Below are positions 20,190-31,735 of a stretch of 64,000 nt of DNA, in pieces. The DNA is from Mauremys mutica (Eukaryota; Chordata; Testudines; Geoemydidae). A program made the translations under genes and the position numbers. Location: positions 30,968,203 to 31,032,202 of the forward strand of contig NC_059084.1 in NCBI RefSeq assembly GCF_020497125.1, given 5' to 3'. The notes below the pieces were generated by a model. It did no database searches and had not been told where the DNA came from. It was given only the letters and a program-made list of their open reading frames with translations. Each line of letters starts with the position of its first letter. Position 1 is the stretch's first letter.

Positions 20190-22224
20190 CCTCCCCTGCC
20201 TGCCAAATTAAGTGCAAGAGTGTAATAAGAAAAACTAAAGAGGTTTGAAGAACGGCTAGCCAAAAACTCCAAAGGTATTAACAAAATGTTTTTTAAGTAC
20301 ATCAGAAGCAGGAAGCCTGCTAAACAACCAGTGGGGCCCCTTGACGATGAAAATACAAAAGGAGTGCTTAAAGATGATAAAGTCATTGCGGAGAAACTAA
20401 ATGGATTCTTTGCTTCAGTCTTCATGGCTGAGGATGTTAGGGAGATTCCCAAACCTGAGTTGGCTTTTGTAGGTGACAGATTTGAGGAACTGTCACAGAT
20501 TGAAATATCACTAGAGGAGGTTTTGGAATTAATTGATAAACTCAACATTAACAAGTCACCGGGACCAGATGGCATTCACCCAAGAGTTCTGAAAGAACTC
20601 AAATGTGAAGTTGCGGAACTATTAACTAAGGTTTGTAACCTGTCCTTTAAATCAGCTTCGGTACCCAATGACTGGAAGTTAGCTAATGTAACGCCAATAT
20701 TTAAAAAGGGCTCTAGGGGTGATCCCGGCAATTACAGACCGGTAAGTCTAACGTCGGTACCGGGCAAATTAGTTGAAACAATAGTAAAGAATAAAATTTT
20801 CAGACACATAGAAAAACATAAACTCTTGAGCAATAGTCAACATGGTTTCTGTAAAGGGAAATCGTGTCTTACTAATCTATTAGAGTTCTTTGAAGGGGTT
20901 AACAAACATGTGGACAAAGGGGATCCGGTGGACATAGTGTACTTAGATTTCCAGAAAGCCTTTGACAAGGTCCCTCACCAAAGGCTCTTACGTAAATTAA
21001 GCTGTCATGGGATAAAAGGAAAGGTCCTTTCATGGACTGAGAACTGGTTAAAGGACAGGGAACAAAGGGTAGGAATTAATGGTAAATTCTCAGAATGGAG
21101 AGGGGTAACTAGTGGTGTTCCCCAAGGGTCAGTCCTAGGACCAATCCTATTCAATTTATTCATAAATGATCTGGAGAAAGGGGTAAACAGTGAGGTGGCA
21201 AAGTTTGCAGATGATACTAAACTACTCAAGATAGTCAAGACCAAAGCAGATTGTGAAGAACTTCAAAAAGATCTCACAAAACTAAGTGATTGGGCAACAA
21301 AATGGCAAATGAAATTTAATGTGGATAAATGTAAAGTAATGCACATTGGAAAAAATAACCCCAACTATACATACAGCATGATGGGGGCTAATTTAGCTAC
21401 AACGAGTCAGGAAAAAGATCTTGGAATTATCGTGGATAGTTCTCTGAAGATGTCCACGCAGTGTGCAGAGGCGGTCAAAAAAGCAAACAGGATGTTAGGA
21501 ATCATTAAAAAGGGGATAGAGAATAAGACTGAGAATATATTATTGCCCTTATATAAATCCATGGTACGCCCACATCTCGAATACTGTGTACAGATGTGGT
21601 CTCCTCACCTCAAAAAAGATATTCTAGCACTAGAAAAGGTTCGGAAAAGAGCAACTAAAATGATTAGGGGTTTAGAGAGGGTCCCATATGAGGAAAGATT
21701 AAAGAGGCTAGGACTCTTCAGTTTGGAAAAGAGAAGACTAAGGGGGGACATGATAGAGGTATATAAAATCATGAGTGATGTTGAGAAAGTGGATAAGGAA
21801 AAGTTATTTACTTATTCCCATAATACAAGAACTAGGGGTCACCAAATGAAATTAATAGGCAGCAGGTTTAAAACAAATAAAAGGAAGTTCTTCTTCACGC
21901 AGCGCACAGTCAACTTGTGGAACTCCTTACCTGAGGAGGTTGTGAAGGCTAGGACTATAACAATGTTTAAAAGGGGACTGGATAAATTCATGGTGGCTAA
22001 GTCCATAAATGGCTATTAGCCAGGATGGGTAAGAATGGTGTCCCTAGCCTCTGTTCATCAGAGGATGGAGATGGATGGCAGGAGAGAGATCACTTGATCA
22101 TTGCCTGTTAGGTTCACTCCCTCAGGGGCACCTGACATTGGCCACTGTCGGTAGACAGATACTGGGCTAGATGGACCTTTGGTCTGACCCGGTACGGCCT
22201 TTCTTATGTTCTTATGTTCTTATG
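20190..22224 (+). mobile_element. CR1 LINE, 5'-truncated, RT-containing
   Basis: Truncated inside ORF2 upstream of the RT, with 3' UTR (22020-22200) and tail TTCTTATG repeated to 22224. The tail octamer differs from that of the 2.7-kb CR1 (ATTCTATG), so this is another subfamily. On the right it runs directly into a 330-bp satellite monomer (GAGCAGCAGGAAACTTTATT). Confidence 0.9.
20286..22019 (+). CDS. CR1 ORF2 fragment: reverse transcriptase, 577 codons open
   Basis: This frame encodes the RT and C-terminal part of CR1 ORF2. Key blocks: [15 protein letters not shown] at 91, [13 protein letters not shown] at 150, [14 protein letters not shown] at 185, LDFQKAFD with Asp221, [16 protein letters not shown] at 278, and catalytic FADD at 307-310. 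The AP-endonuclease is missing through 5' truncation, so the product could not nick target DNA. The frame upstream of the listed Met is broken by stops. The absence of stops over 577 codons suggests a recent insertion. Similarity to the 2777-5626 protein is obvious, but the two are clearly different lineages. Confidence 0.88.
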   Translation: MFFKYIRSRKPAKQPVGPLDDENTKGVLKDDKVIAEKLNGFFASVFMAEDVREIPKPELAFVGDRFEELSQIEISLEEVLELIDKLNINKSPGPDGIHPRVLKELKCEVAELLTKVCNLSFKSASVPNDWKLANVTPIFKKGSRGDPGNYRPVSLTSVPGKLVETIVKNKIFRHIEKHKLLSNSQHGFCKGKSCLTNLLEFFEGVNKHVDKGDPVDIVYLDFQKAFDKVPHQRLLRKLSCHGIKGKVLSWTENWLKDREQRVGINGKFSEWRGVTSGVPQGSVLGPILFNLFINDLEKGVNSEVAKFADDTKLLKIVKTKADCEELQKDLTKLSDWATKWQMKFNVDKCKVMHIGKNNPNYTYSMMGANLATTSQEKDLGIIVDSSLKMSTQCAEAVKKANRMLGIIKKGIENKTENILLPLYKSMVRPHLEYCVQMWSPHLKKDILALEKVRKRATKMIRGLERVPYEERLKRLGLFSLEKRRLRGDMIEVYKIMSDVEKVDKEKLFTYSHNTRTRGHQMKLIGSRFKTNKRKFFFTQRTVNLWNSLPEEVVKARTITMFKRGLDKFMVAKSINGY

Positions 22225-25200
22225 AGCAGCAGGAAACTTTATTGCTTCAGAACACAGTGTTTTCAGAGAAAAGAGATTTTACATGAACAAGTTGTTTTCC
22301 CCTAGGAGAAACAAGTCAACAGTATTAGTGTTCAGTGGAAAGCATTTCTAAGTAATAGCAGTATGTTTTGCTTAGACGAGTGGGCCAACAGTGAGAAGTA
22401 GTTTCTTCCCAAACTACTGTGCAACGAGAAAGCATAAGAAAAAACGTAGTCAATGGAAGGAATACAGACTTCATCCGAAACATAGGCGTTTGGTATCAAG
22501 AGCAGCAGGAAACTTGATTGCTACAGAACATCCTCTTTTCAGAGAAAACAGAGATTTTCAATAACAAGTTGTTTTTCCCCTAGGAGATCCAAGTCAACAT
22601 TATTAATATTCAAATGAAAGCATTTCTAAGTAAACAAACAAAAGTATGTTTTGCTTAGATGAGTATTCCAACAATGAGTCCCCGTATATCCTCAAACGTG
22701 ATATTTCAAATAACTATGGCTAACCAAAGTCCTTTTTAAGGCACAAGAAAATACTGTGTCTGAAGAAAGCGTAGGGGACACCGTAGGCGCTGAAGGACTA
22801 CAGATTTCCTCAGAAACATAAGCTTTTCTATCAAGAGAAGCAGAAATCTTTACGGCTAGAGAACACTGTCTTGTCAGAGAAAGGAGTTTATTTTCCCTGA
22901 ACAACCTGTTTTCCACTAGGAGAACCAAGTCAATATTATTAGTGTTAATTGGAAAAGCACGTCTAAATAAGAATACATGTTTTGCTTAGTTGAGTAGTCC
23001 AACAATGAGTCCCCGATTATCCTCAAACTTCACTTTTCGGGAAACTATGGATAACCAAAGTCCTCTTTTAGGCACAAGAAACTACTGTGCAGAGAGAAAG
23101 CGTAGAGAAAAACCTATTCACTGGAAAGAAGACAGATTTCGTCCGAAATGTAAACTTTGGTTATCAAGAGCAGCAGGAGACTTTATTGCTACGGAACACC
23201 GTCTTTTCAGAGAAAAGAGAGATTTTTCATGAACAAGTTGTTTTCCCCTAGGAGAAACAAGTCAACAGTATTAGTGTTCAGTGGAAAGCATTTCTAAGTA
23301 ATAGCAGTATGTTTTGCTTAGACGAGTGGGCCAACAGTGAGAAGTAGTTTCTTCCCAAACTACTGTGCAGCGAGAAAGGATAAGGAAAAACGTAGTCAAT
23401 GGAAGGAATACAGACTTCATCCGAAACATAGGCGTTTGGTATCAAGAGCAGCAGGAAACTTTATTGCTACAGAACATCCTCTTTTCAGAGAAAACAGAGA
23501 TTTTTCAATAACAAGTTGTTTTTCCCCTAGGAGAACCAAGTCAACATTATTAGTATTCAACTGAAAGCAATTCTAAGTAAACAAACAAAAGTATGTTTTG
23601 CTTAGATGAGTATTCCAACAATGAGTCCCCGTATATCCTCAAACGTGATATTTCAAATAACTATGGCTAAACGAAGTTCTTTTTTAGGCACAAGAATATA
23701 CTGTGCCTCAAGAAAGCGTAGGGGACACCGTAGGCGCTGAAGGACTACAGATTTCCTCAGAAACATAAGCTTTTCTATCAAGAGAAGCAGAAATCTTTAG
23801 TACTATAGAACACCGGCTTTTCAGAGAAAAGTGATATTTTTCCTGGACAAGCTGTTTTTCCCTAGAAGAACAAAGTCAACATTATTAGCGTTCAATGGAA
23901 AGGATTTGTAAGTAATAGCAGTAGGATTTGCTTAGATGAGTGTTCCAAAAGTGAGACCACCCCAAGTTTATCCTCAAACTTGATTTTTCTAATAAGCATG
24001 GATTTCCGAAGTCCTTTTCTTAACACAAAAAACTATTGTGTAGAGAAAAAAAGTATTCGCTGAATAAAATACAGATTTCTTCCGAAACATAGGCATTTGT
24101 TACCAAGAGAAGTAGGGAACTTGATTGTTACAGAACATCGTCTTTTCAGAGAAAAGATAGATTTTGTCCTTAAAAAGTTGTTTTTGCCCTAGGAGAAACA
24201 AGTCAAGATTATTAGCGTTCAATGGAAACTTATTTCTAATAGCACTATGTTTTGCTTCTGTGAGTATAGCTTCAATCATGATTTTTCAAGTAACTATGCA
24301 TAACGAAAGACCTTTTTGGCACAAGAAACTACTGTGCAGAGAGAAAGTGTAGAGTAAAACGTCTTCACGTGAAAGAATACAGATTTCTTCCGAAATATAA
24401 ACTTTTCTTATTAAGAGCAGCAGGAAACTTTATTGCTTCAGAACACCGTCTTTTCAGAGAAAAAAGTGATTTTTGATGTACAAGATGTTTTTTCCCTAGG
24501 CGAAACAAGTCAACAGTATTAGTGTGCAGTGGAAAGCATTTCTCAGTAAGAGCAGTATGTTTTTCTTAGACGAGTATTCCAACAATGAGTCCCCGTGTTT
24601 CCTCAAACGTTATATTTCAAGTAACTGTGGATAACCGAGGTCCTTTTTTAGGCACTAGAACATACTGTGCAGCAAGAAAGCATAGATGACACCGTATTCA
24701 CTCTGGAAGGTATACAGATTTCCTCAGAAACATGAACTATTCTATCAAGAGAAGCAGAAATCTTTACGGCTAGAGAACACTGTCTTGTCAGAGAAAGGAG
24801 TTTATTTTCCCTGAACAAGCGGTTTTCCACTAGGAGAACCAAGTCAATATTATTAGTGTTAATTGGAAAAGCACGTCTAAATAAGAATACTTGTTTTGCT
24901 TAGTTGAGTAGTCCAACAATGAGTCCCCGATTATCCTCAAACTTCACTTTTCTGGTAACTATGGATAACCAAAGTCCTTTATTAGGCACAAGAAACTACT
25001 GTGCAGAGAGAAAGCGTAGAGAAAAACCTATTCACTGGAAAGAAGACAGATTTCGTCCGAATTGTAATCTTTGGTTATCAAGAGCAGCGGGAGACTTTAT
25101 TGCTACGGAACACCGTCTTTTCAGAGAAAAGTGAGATTTTTCATGAACAAGTTGTTTTTCCCTAGGAGACTCAAATCAACATTCTTAGAGTTCACTGGGA

Positions 25201-26012
25201 AAGTATTTCTAAGTAATAGCACTATGTTTTCCTCCTATCACTATTGAAACAACGAGTCCCCTTTTATCCTCAATCTTGATTGTTCAAGTAACTCTGGATA
25301 TCGAAAGTCCTTTTTTGGCAGAAGAAACTACTGTGCAGAGAGAAAGTGTAGAATAAAACGTCTTAACGTGAAAGAATACAGATTACTACCGAAACATAAA
25401 CTTTTCTTATTAAGAGCAGCAGGAAACTTTATTGCTTCAGAACACCGTCTTTTCAGAGAAAAAAGTGATTTTTGATGTACAAGATGTTTTTTCCCTAGGC
25501 GAAACAAGTCAACAGTATTAGTGTGCAGTGGAAAGCATTTCTCAGTAAGAGCAGTATGTTTTGCTTAGACGAGTATTCCAACAATGAATCCCCGTGTTTC
25601 CTCAAACGTTATATTTCAAGTAAATGTGCATAACCGAAGTCCTTTTTTAGGCACTAGACCATACTGTGCAGCAAGAAAGCATAGAGGACACCGTATTCAC
25701 TGGATGGTATACAGATTTCATCAGAAACATGAACTATTCTATCAAAAGAAGCAGAAATCTTTATGGCTAGAGAACACTGTCTTTTCAGAGAAAGGAGTTT
25801 ATTTTCCCTGAACAAGCTGTTTTCCACTAGGAGAACCAAGTCAATATTATTAGTGTTAATTAGAAAAGCACGTCTAAATAAGAATACTTGTTTTGCTTAG
25901 TTGAGTAGTCCAACAATGAGTCCCCGATTAGCCTCAAACTTCACTTTTCTGGTAACTACGGATAACCAAAGTCCTTTTTTGGCACAAGAAACTACTGTGC
26001 AGAGAGAAAGCG
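22225..26012. repeat. Satellite array, about 330-bp monomer, trimeric higher-order repeat
   Basis: Tandem monomers share GTATGTTTTGCTTAGA, CCAACAATGAGTCCCC, ACTACTGTGCAGAGAGAAAG and CCGTCTTTTCAGAGAAAAG at spacings of 280-334 bp. Larger blocks recur about 950-1000 bp apart (for example ACAAGATGTTTTTTCCCTAG at 24480 and 25481), a trimer-like higher-order unit. The array continues in a second location at 32480-33795. Open frames of 60-90 codons inside are by-products. Confidence 0.88.
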
Positions 26013-26110
26013 TAGGGCAGGCATTACAGTCTCATCCCTTCCTTATGTGATATTGCCTCCAGCTGCAGTGCAAGAATTGGGCTCAACCACCCTCCCACCT
26101 GGAAGCATGT

Positions 26111-26707
26111 CCCTTCTCACCAGTTTTAAACCGTTCGTTCTGTGGCATGGTCCCAATAGATACCTGACTCTGTTTGAAGGCATCCGCTAAAAAAACCATC
26201 TTATCCGCCTTCTTGACATCTTTATCTCATAGACACTGCTTTACATCAGCCTTACATATTCTTTTGGTGCTGCCTAGGTCAGTGGCCTTTGGCCCTGTGA
26301 GGCTGGGTTTGGTTTGTTCTATACATGCCCTGATAAGGTGTGAACTGACACGCTGCTTTCTCAGAGTTTTTCCCTCGAGTTGCCTTAAGCCACGAGGCTA
26401 CATTTTGAGCCTCCTAACTATATACACGAAATTATAACCTATAACGTTACTATAACAATAATTACTATAACAGCATTATAAAAACGATGCTCAATGCATG
26501 ATGAGTCTTCCAAAGACGCTCGACATGTCAAACTTTGCATTAGATTAGTACGAACATGTGGTTGCTCGTTGTACCCCCAAGGTACGGAATGTACGTATGT
26601 GCGTGCATGCGTGAGAGACCCACCCCACTTCCCCCTCAGCAATACCGGCTTTAAAATGGCACCACTGGCTCCGTGGGGCCGGGCCCACGCATCCTATGGG
26701 TGGGTGC
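26111..26707. repeat. Flanking block F, copy 1
   Basis: AT-rich block with GGTCAGTGGCCTTTGGCCCTG and GATGAGTCTTCCAAAGACGC, also at 34373-34969 and, more diverged, 37121-37475. It always precedes an abrupt Gypsy or low-complexity junction. It could be part of an LTR or element I do not recognise. Confidence 0.6.
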
Positions 26708-27510
26708 GATCCCGTCTCCACCCGGTGGACAGTCAAATTAGTGCATTCAGGCTGGTTGGAAAACAGCTGTAGGTATAGATGCAGCACCCCTCTGATCTCA
26801 GCATGCTCAGAGAGGGGAATTGCTTCCAGGGGGTAACCAGCTTTTGTCTCAGGGAATAGCTCCACTAAAGAGTCATCTCTCTGCTCCTCCCAATGTTCAC
26901 ACATGACCAACACCAGATTTCCCCTGTCATAATATGGCTTCATCATAGTCACATGGTACACCCGGCGGTGGTGCGCCCAGTTCGACAGCTCCACCACATA
27001 GTTTACCTCATTTACCTGCTTAACAACCTTGAAGGGCCCTTCCCAGGCGGCCTGGAGTTTGTTTTTCCTCATGGGGATGAGAACCATCACCTGATCCCGG
27101 TGGCGAAAGAGCGGGCCCGCGCCGTGCGGTCATACCAGACCTTCTGCTTCCTCTGGGCTCAGGCCAGATTCTCCCTGGCCAGGCCCACGAGCTCGGCAAG
27201 TCTTTCCCGGAAGGTCAGGACATACTCCACCATCGAGACTCCATCGGGAGTGGCCTTCCCCTCCCATTCGTCTCTCATCAGGTCTAGGGGCCCCCTTACC
27301 CACCTTCCATACAACAGTTCGAAAGGCAAAAACCCGGTAGATTCCTGGGGTACCTCCCTGTACACGAACAGCAGGTGAGGTAAGTATTTGTCCCAGTCCT
27401 GCGGGTGCTGGTTCATAAATGTTTTTAGCATCATCTTTAGTGTCCCGTTGAAACTTTCCACCAGCCCTTTGGTCTGGGGATGATACGCTGAGGCCCAGTC
27501 TGAGGCCGCA
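26708..27510 (-). pseudogene. Gypsy integrase C-terminal half, joined to RT start
   Basis: The frame 27929-27159 ends with the Glu-containing SDWASAYHPQTKGLVESFNG and FELLYGRWVRGPLDLMRDEW; the frame 27090-26545 continues with AAWEGPFKVVKQVNEVNYVV, HHRRVYHVTMMKPYYDRG and the linker [11 protein letters not shown] that begins the RT region. Integrase directly followed by RT confirms the order seen at 0-7.8 kb, here without a CR1 insertion. The first two catalytic Asp are deleted. Confidence 0.85.
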
Positions 27511-27628
27511 GCCTCTCTGAGCCGTGTCCCTGGGCGTTCCCTCCCCACCAGGTTAGGGTCCTGCACCTCAGGCAAAGTACCTTCCCCGTTGTCAGGGCGC
27601 AGTGCCCCTTGCTGACGCTGACTACGGG

Positions 27629-27930
27629 TCACGACCAGGACACCCCGGGCGTTGCTTGGCCAGTCCTCCAGGTCCCCCGCATTAACACCTCCTTGGGCAA
27701 ATGTGGCTGTACCCCCACATCCTTGGGGCCCTCTTTGGCCCCCCACTTCAGGTGTACCCTCGCCACGGGCACTTTGAATGGGGTCCCGCCCACGCCCATC
27801 AGGGTCAGGTAGGTGTCGGGCACCATCCGATCTGAGGCCACCACCTCGGGCCGGGCCAGCGTCACCTCTGCGCCCGTGTCCCAGTACCCAGTGACCTTCC
27901 TCCCATCCACCTCCAGGGGAACAAGGCACT
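27629..27930 (-). pseudogene. Gypsy aspartic protease domain, copy 1
   Basis: The frame 28084-27629 encodes LVPLEVDGRKVTGYWDTGAE, with the DTGA motif, then LMGVGGTPFKVPVARVHLKW. The retropepsin domain is open but stands in a deleted, frameshifted polyprotein. The DTG is intact here; in the copy at 36.1 kb the Asp codon is changed (GYWVTGAE). Confidence 0.82.
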
Positions 27931-28105
27931 CTCTCCAGAGGGGCAGCCCCGCGCCCACCCTGTAAACCAAAAACCCGGAGTCTGGAGCATCCAGCCCACC
28001 AGAGGAGCTGACCTGGGGACCTCTTCCCTCCTTCACAGGTGGTACGCTGCCAGCTCCCCCTTTCCTGGGAACGCTGCCCCTCATCCTACTGGGTTAAAGA
28101 ACCAG

Positions 28106-28585
28106 TCAACCCTCTGCGGGTTGGGTCTGCTCAGTCTGTCCCTGAGCTTGGGGCATTGGGCCCGTATGTGGCCTCGCTGGCCACAGGGATAGCAGCCCAT
28201 GTCCCTTGGTTCCCCTCGACTGGGTCGGATGGACCTGACGCTGGATGTTCCCCTTTGGTTGGGGTATGGGTACGCAGGGTCTCGGGGTATCCTGGGCAGC
28301 AGTCTGGCCCCTCCCAGCCATGTCAGGGCCTGGGGCCCACACTGCATCCGCTGGGCGGCTTCCCTCAGGGACAGGGCTCGGTTCACCCAAGCGATCCTTC
28401 TCCTCCAGCTGGGCAATTAGCTGTTCTTTGCTGGATTTCCCAATGCACAGCCCCCTCTGCCTGCATAGCTCCACTAGGTCTTTCTTAAAGCGTTTAGCAT
28501 ATATCACCCTGCTGGCCACTCGTTGGATCCTGGTGGGATCCAACGTTGGATCTTCCCACCAGTTCCAGGGAGACCCCTCATGCAC
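28106..28585 (-). pseudogene. Gypsy gag: SAP-like helix region and zinc knuckle
   Basis: The 159-codon frame starts MHEGSPWNWW and contains KRFKKDLVELCRQRG, a SAP-like two-helix motif. In the overlapping frame (28416-28081) the end of gag carries CYPCGQRGHIRAQC, a CX2CX4HX4C nucleic-acid-binding knuckle, followed by RVDWFFNPVG. Both frames are needed, so a frameshift lies between about 28280 and 28350. Most of the capsid region is absent. Confidence 0.72.
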
Positions 28586-28844
28586 CAGCCCTTCTTCAGG
28601 TCACCACCTCTCTGCCAGGGTCGAGCTGCAGACTCCTCCGCCCCTGGGACTGCTCCTGCAACCCCCCCGGGGGAACTTGTTACTGTAAAGTCCTTCTCTC
28701 TGGTCACACACTCCCAGGGGTTAATAGCCCCCTGAAACCGTCTCTCTCTGTCTCTTCAGCCCACCTGGTCCCCGTCAGCCCCCCCTTCGTTTTATTGCTC
28801 CTCAGTCACTTACTGCAGGAAGCGCCCTCCACAGGGTGCAGGAG

Positions 28845-28862
28845 ATCCCACGTCCGCCACCA
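28845..28862 (-). other. Primer binding site, tRNA-Leu-like
   Basis: On the minus strand TGGTGGCGGACGTGGGAT follows the LTR end (GTGACA) after two bases. From memory it agrees at 15 of 18 positions with the complement of a vertebrate tRNA-Leu 3' end. The assignment is by recollection, not by search. Confidence 0.55.
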
Positions 28863-28864
28863 GT

Positions 28865-29126
28865 TGTCACGGAGTATGGGGAAGTCAGGCCCTGCATCGC
28901 TCTTCCTAGGATTCACAGGGAGCTTAGTTCCCAGCGTGGGATTCCCTGCGCTGCACCACCCCTAGCCCAAAACCGAAACTGACCCAAACCCTCTCCAGGA
29001 GGCTCCCTTCCTTTGTCCAGCTTCCCGGGCAAAGGTGTTGACCCCGCTCCCCCCCTGCCTTGCTCAGGTATTGTCCATCAACCCTGCCCTCCCATTCACT
29101 GTGCAAACAGTTCCTACTCCATCACA
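28865..29126 (-). repeat. 5' LTR of the Gypsy copy
   Basis: It runs TGTCACGGAGT to CATCACA on the plus strand, giving TG...CA ends. About 110 bp present in the 749-1132 LTR, including the AATAAA region, are missing. No direct target duplication can be tested because the other LTR is gone. Confidence 0.82.
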
Positions 29127-29984
29127 GCATCCTCCCACCCTCTGCCAGGTAAAACTATGCCCTGCAGCCCTGCAGCATAGATGAAGGTGTTGGAGCATTG
29201 CGGGGATGTGGGGGCGGGGTCAGGTGCTGGCCTCACGGATTTAAGTTTTATGTGCGGCTATGTCAGAAAGCACTAGTCATAATAATCTTAATCTGAAGGC
29301 GGAGAGCTCTATAAATCGAATTCCAAGTGGCCTATGCTAGAAACCCTTCTCAAAGATCGGGGCACGCGACCCAGACCAATCCTAACCCTAGGGTGGGCAG
29401 GCCTTTACATAGGGACCCTAAGCCAATGTCGGGGAGCGCTACTCATCGAAACTGTAACTAACTCCCAGTGGTCTACCCCTTGGAACTGGAACTCTAATGC
29501 TAACTGGCCTACCCATTGGAACCCTAAGCCCAACTCCAACAGGTCAACCGATGTAAACACTAACCCTACCTCCAAGGGGCCAACTCCTAGGAACGCTAGG
29601 AGCCCCCAACTATAGGAATCCTAACATTAATTCCAAGCTGCCTACTCATAAGAATCCTAACCTTTTCTCCAAGTGGCCTTCCAATAGGAACCCTAACCAC
29701 ATAGGGACACTAATCCTAGGGCCGGGAGCCCTACCCACTCTATTGCCAAGTGGCCATTCCTTAGGAACCCTAACCTTATCTCCACCTAGCTTACCCCTCT
29801 AAACCCAAAGCTTAACACAGAGAGCCCTCCCATAGCAAATCTAACCCTAGGGCTGGGATCCCTAACTATAGGAGCCATAATTCTAACGCCAAGTGACCTA
29901 CCCATAGGAGCCCTAACCCTAGAGCGGGGACAGGGCCGGCTCTAGCCAGTGCAGGGGCCCTATTCGTGGGGCATGTACTCTCCG
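29127..29984. repeat. Degenerate minisatellite with CCCTAA motifs
   Basis: From about 29340 to 29935 units of roughly 40-50 bp combine GGAACCCTAACC-like motifs with TCCAAGTGGCCTACCCATA-like motifs. The CCCTAA words resemble vertebrate telomere repeats, but the longer period makes it a minisatellite. The first 200 bp are unrecognised. Confidence 0.65.
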
Positions 29985-30058
29985 GATTTCCGCGCTCAGG
30001 CGGTGGTAGCAGGACCGCGGGTTTGCGGGGCTCCTGCCGGGATAGCGGGGCAGCCGCA
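29985..30058. repeat. GC-rich 36-bp minisatellite, left part
   Basis: Two units of the same GC-rich repeat as at 30536-31735, separated from it by an LTR-like insert. Confidence 0.7.
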
Positions 30059-30532
30059 TGTGCCACTCTTGAGCGGGGGTCCGCTCAAGAATTAACAAGG
30101 ATTTGAAGGGATCTTAATGCATGTCAGTTAGTTTGCATGAGTTAGGCTAACTGTGACCCTAATGACGTGAGAGTTGTAGAAGCAAAATTAGTGTAAGGCA
30201 GAGGAATGAACTGTGTAAAAAGTTATTACGACCTTGCATTGATAACCAAATATGCAGGCTTGCTTTTTCTAGTAGTGAGACAAATAAGATAGCAGAAAGG
30301 CTTATGTATAAACAAAATGCAATTGTTTCTCTTTACTGTCTGTATTATTGCTAGTTATTGTCTGTAACAAAAGTATAAAGGCTTGCTGTAATTGTTTACC
30401 AATTGAGAGAGACCTGTCCGGGACTGGGGCGACCCTGTTTCCTAGGACACTCCCTCCCTCTACTAGAGAAAGAATAAAGTATTTGATTTTGCTGCACCCA
30501 AACAAAAAGCGAGAAATGAGTTTTTCTCCGAC
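30059..30532 (+). mobile_element. Solo-LTR-like retroviral or LTR-element sequence
   Basis: It begins TGTGCCACTC and ends TTTTTCTCCGACA, with a TATA-like AGTATAAAGG at about 30371 and AATAAA at 30473-30478, in the order expected for an LTR. The following ATTTGGGG could be the first bases of a primer binding site before the GC-rich repeat resumes. No target duplication is visible and the left edge could instead be near 30123. Confidence 0.45.
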
Positions 30533-30535
30533 AAT

Positions 30536-31735
30536 TTGGGGTCTGCGGGGTTGCGGAGCTTCGGCCAGGAGAGTGGAGCTGCGGGGTTGCGGGGCTCCCG
30601 GCGGTGTAGCGGGGCCTCTGGGCTCCAGCCGGGAGAGGGGGGGCTGCGGTTTTGCGGGGCTCTGGCCGGGGTGGCAGGGTCACGGGGCTCCAGCCGGGGT
30701 AGCAGGGCCACGAGGCTGCGGCCGGGAGAGGGGGTCTGCGGCCGGGAGAGGGGGTCTGCGGGGTTGCGTGACTCTGGCTGGGGGAAGCAGGGCTACGAGG
30801 CTGCGGCCAGGAGAGCTGGGCTGCGGGGTAGCGGCTCCAGACGCGGTAGAAGGGCCACGGGACTAGCCGCGCTCCGGCCCCGGTAGAAGGGCCACGGGAC
30901 TAGCCGCGCTCGGCCGGGGGATCGGGACTGCGGGGTTGTGGGGCTCAGGCCCGGGTGGCGGAGTCCCAGGGCTCCAGCCGGGGAAGCGCGACCGCGGCGT
31001 TGCGGGGCTCCCTCCGGGAGAGCGGGGCTGCGGGGTTGCGGGTCTCCAGCCAGGAGAGCGGGGATAGCGGGGTTGCGCGGCACTTCCGGCGGTTGCGCGG
31101 CCACGGGACTCACCGCGCTCGGCCGGGGGAGCGGGACCGCGGGGTTGCGCGGCTCCGGCCCGGAGAGGGGGGACCTAGGGGTTGGGGGGGCTTCGGGCGG
31201 GACAGGAGGCCGCGGGGTTGCGGGGTTCGGGCCGCAGTAGCGGGGCCGCGGGACTTTCGGCGCTCGGCCTGGGAAGCGAGAGCCCAGCGTTGCGGTTCTC
31301 TGGCTGGGAGACCAGGGTTGCGGAGTTCCGACCGGGAGAGCGTGACCGCGGGCTAGCGGGGCTCCTGCCGGGGTCGCAGGGTCGCGGTGCTCCATCTGGG
31401 GTTGCAGGGCTCCGGCCCGGATCCGGGGGGGGAACCGAGGGGTTGCGGGGCTTCTGCCGGGGCAGCGGGGCCCCGGGGTTGCGGCGTTCCGGGACGCAGT
31501 AGCCGCGCTCGGTCGAGGGATTGGGACCGCGGGGTTGTGGGGCTCAGGCCCCGGTGGCGGAGTCCCAGGGCGCCAGCCGGCGGAGCGCACCGCGGCGTTG
31601 CGGAGCTCCGTCCGGGACAGCGGGGCTGCGTGTTGAGCGACTCCGGACGCGGTTGCGCGGCCACGGGACTTGCAGCGCTCCGCCGGGGGAGCTGGACCGC
31701 GGGGTTGCGGGGGCTCTGGCGCGGGGAGCGGGGCC
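30536..31735. repeat. GC-rich 36-bp minisatellite, main array
   Basis: About 1.2 kb of degenerate units GCGGGGTTGCGGGGCTCC with GCCGGGAGAGCGGGGC-like halves. Long Arg/Pro/Gly-rich frames on both strands (up to 314 codons) are a by-product of base composition. Confidence 0.85.

Larger units (their letters stand above)
26013..28522. repeat. Segmental duplication, copy 1 (partner 33796-36783)
   Basis: From the satellite edge CGTAGGGCAGGCATTACAG onwards the sequence matches 33796-36783. Offset is 7783 bp up to 26110 and about 8262 bp after, because 479 bp (33894-34372) are present only in copy 2. Both contain the same internally deleted Gypsy. The copies diverge at 28522, where this copy continues into the Gypsy leader and LTR. 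Confidence 0.9.
26708..29126 (-). mobile_element. Gmr1-like Gypsy, internally deleted, with 5' LTR
   Basis: Minus-strand order: 5' LTR (29126-28865), primer site, gag N-part, zinc knuckle, protease, then a deletion removing the integrase zinc domain and the first two catalytic Asp, then the integrase Glu region and C-terminus, ending at the start of RT ([11 protein letters not shown]) where block F begins. The same deletion and the same RT truncation occur in the copy at 34970-36783. It lacks RT and RNase H and cannot be autonomous. Confidence 0.88.

Noticed and set aside
22990..25811. Repeated 60-80-codon open frames with Lys/Arg-rich sequence
   Set aside because: They recur once per 330-bp satellite monomer in changing frames with stops; a repeat by-product.
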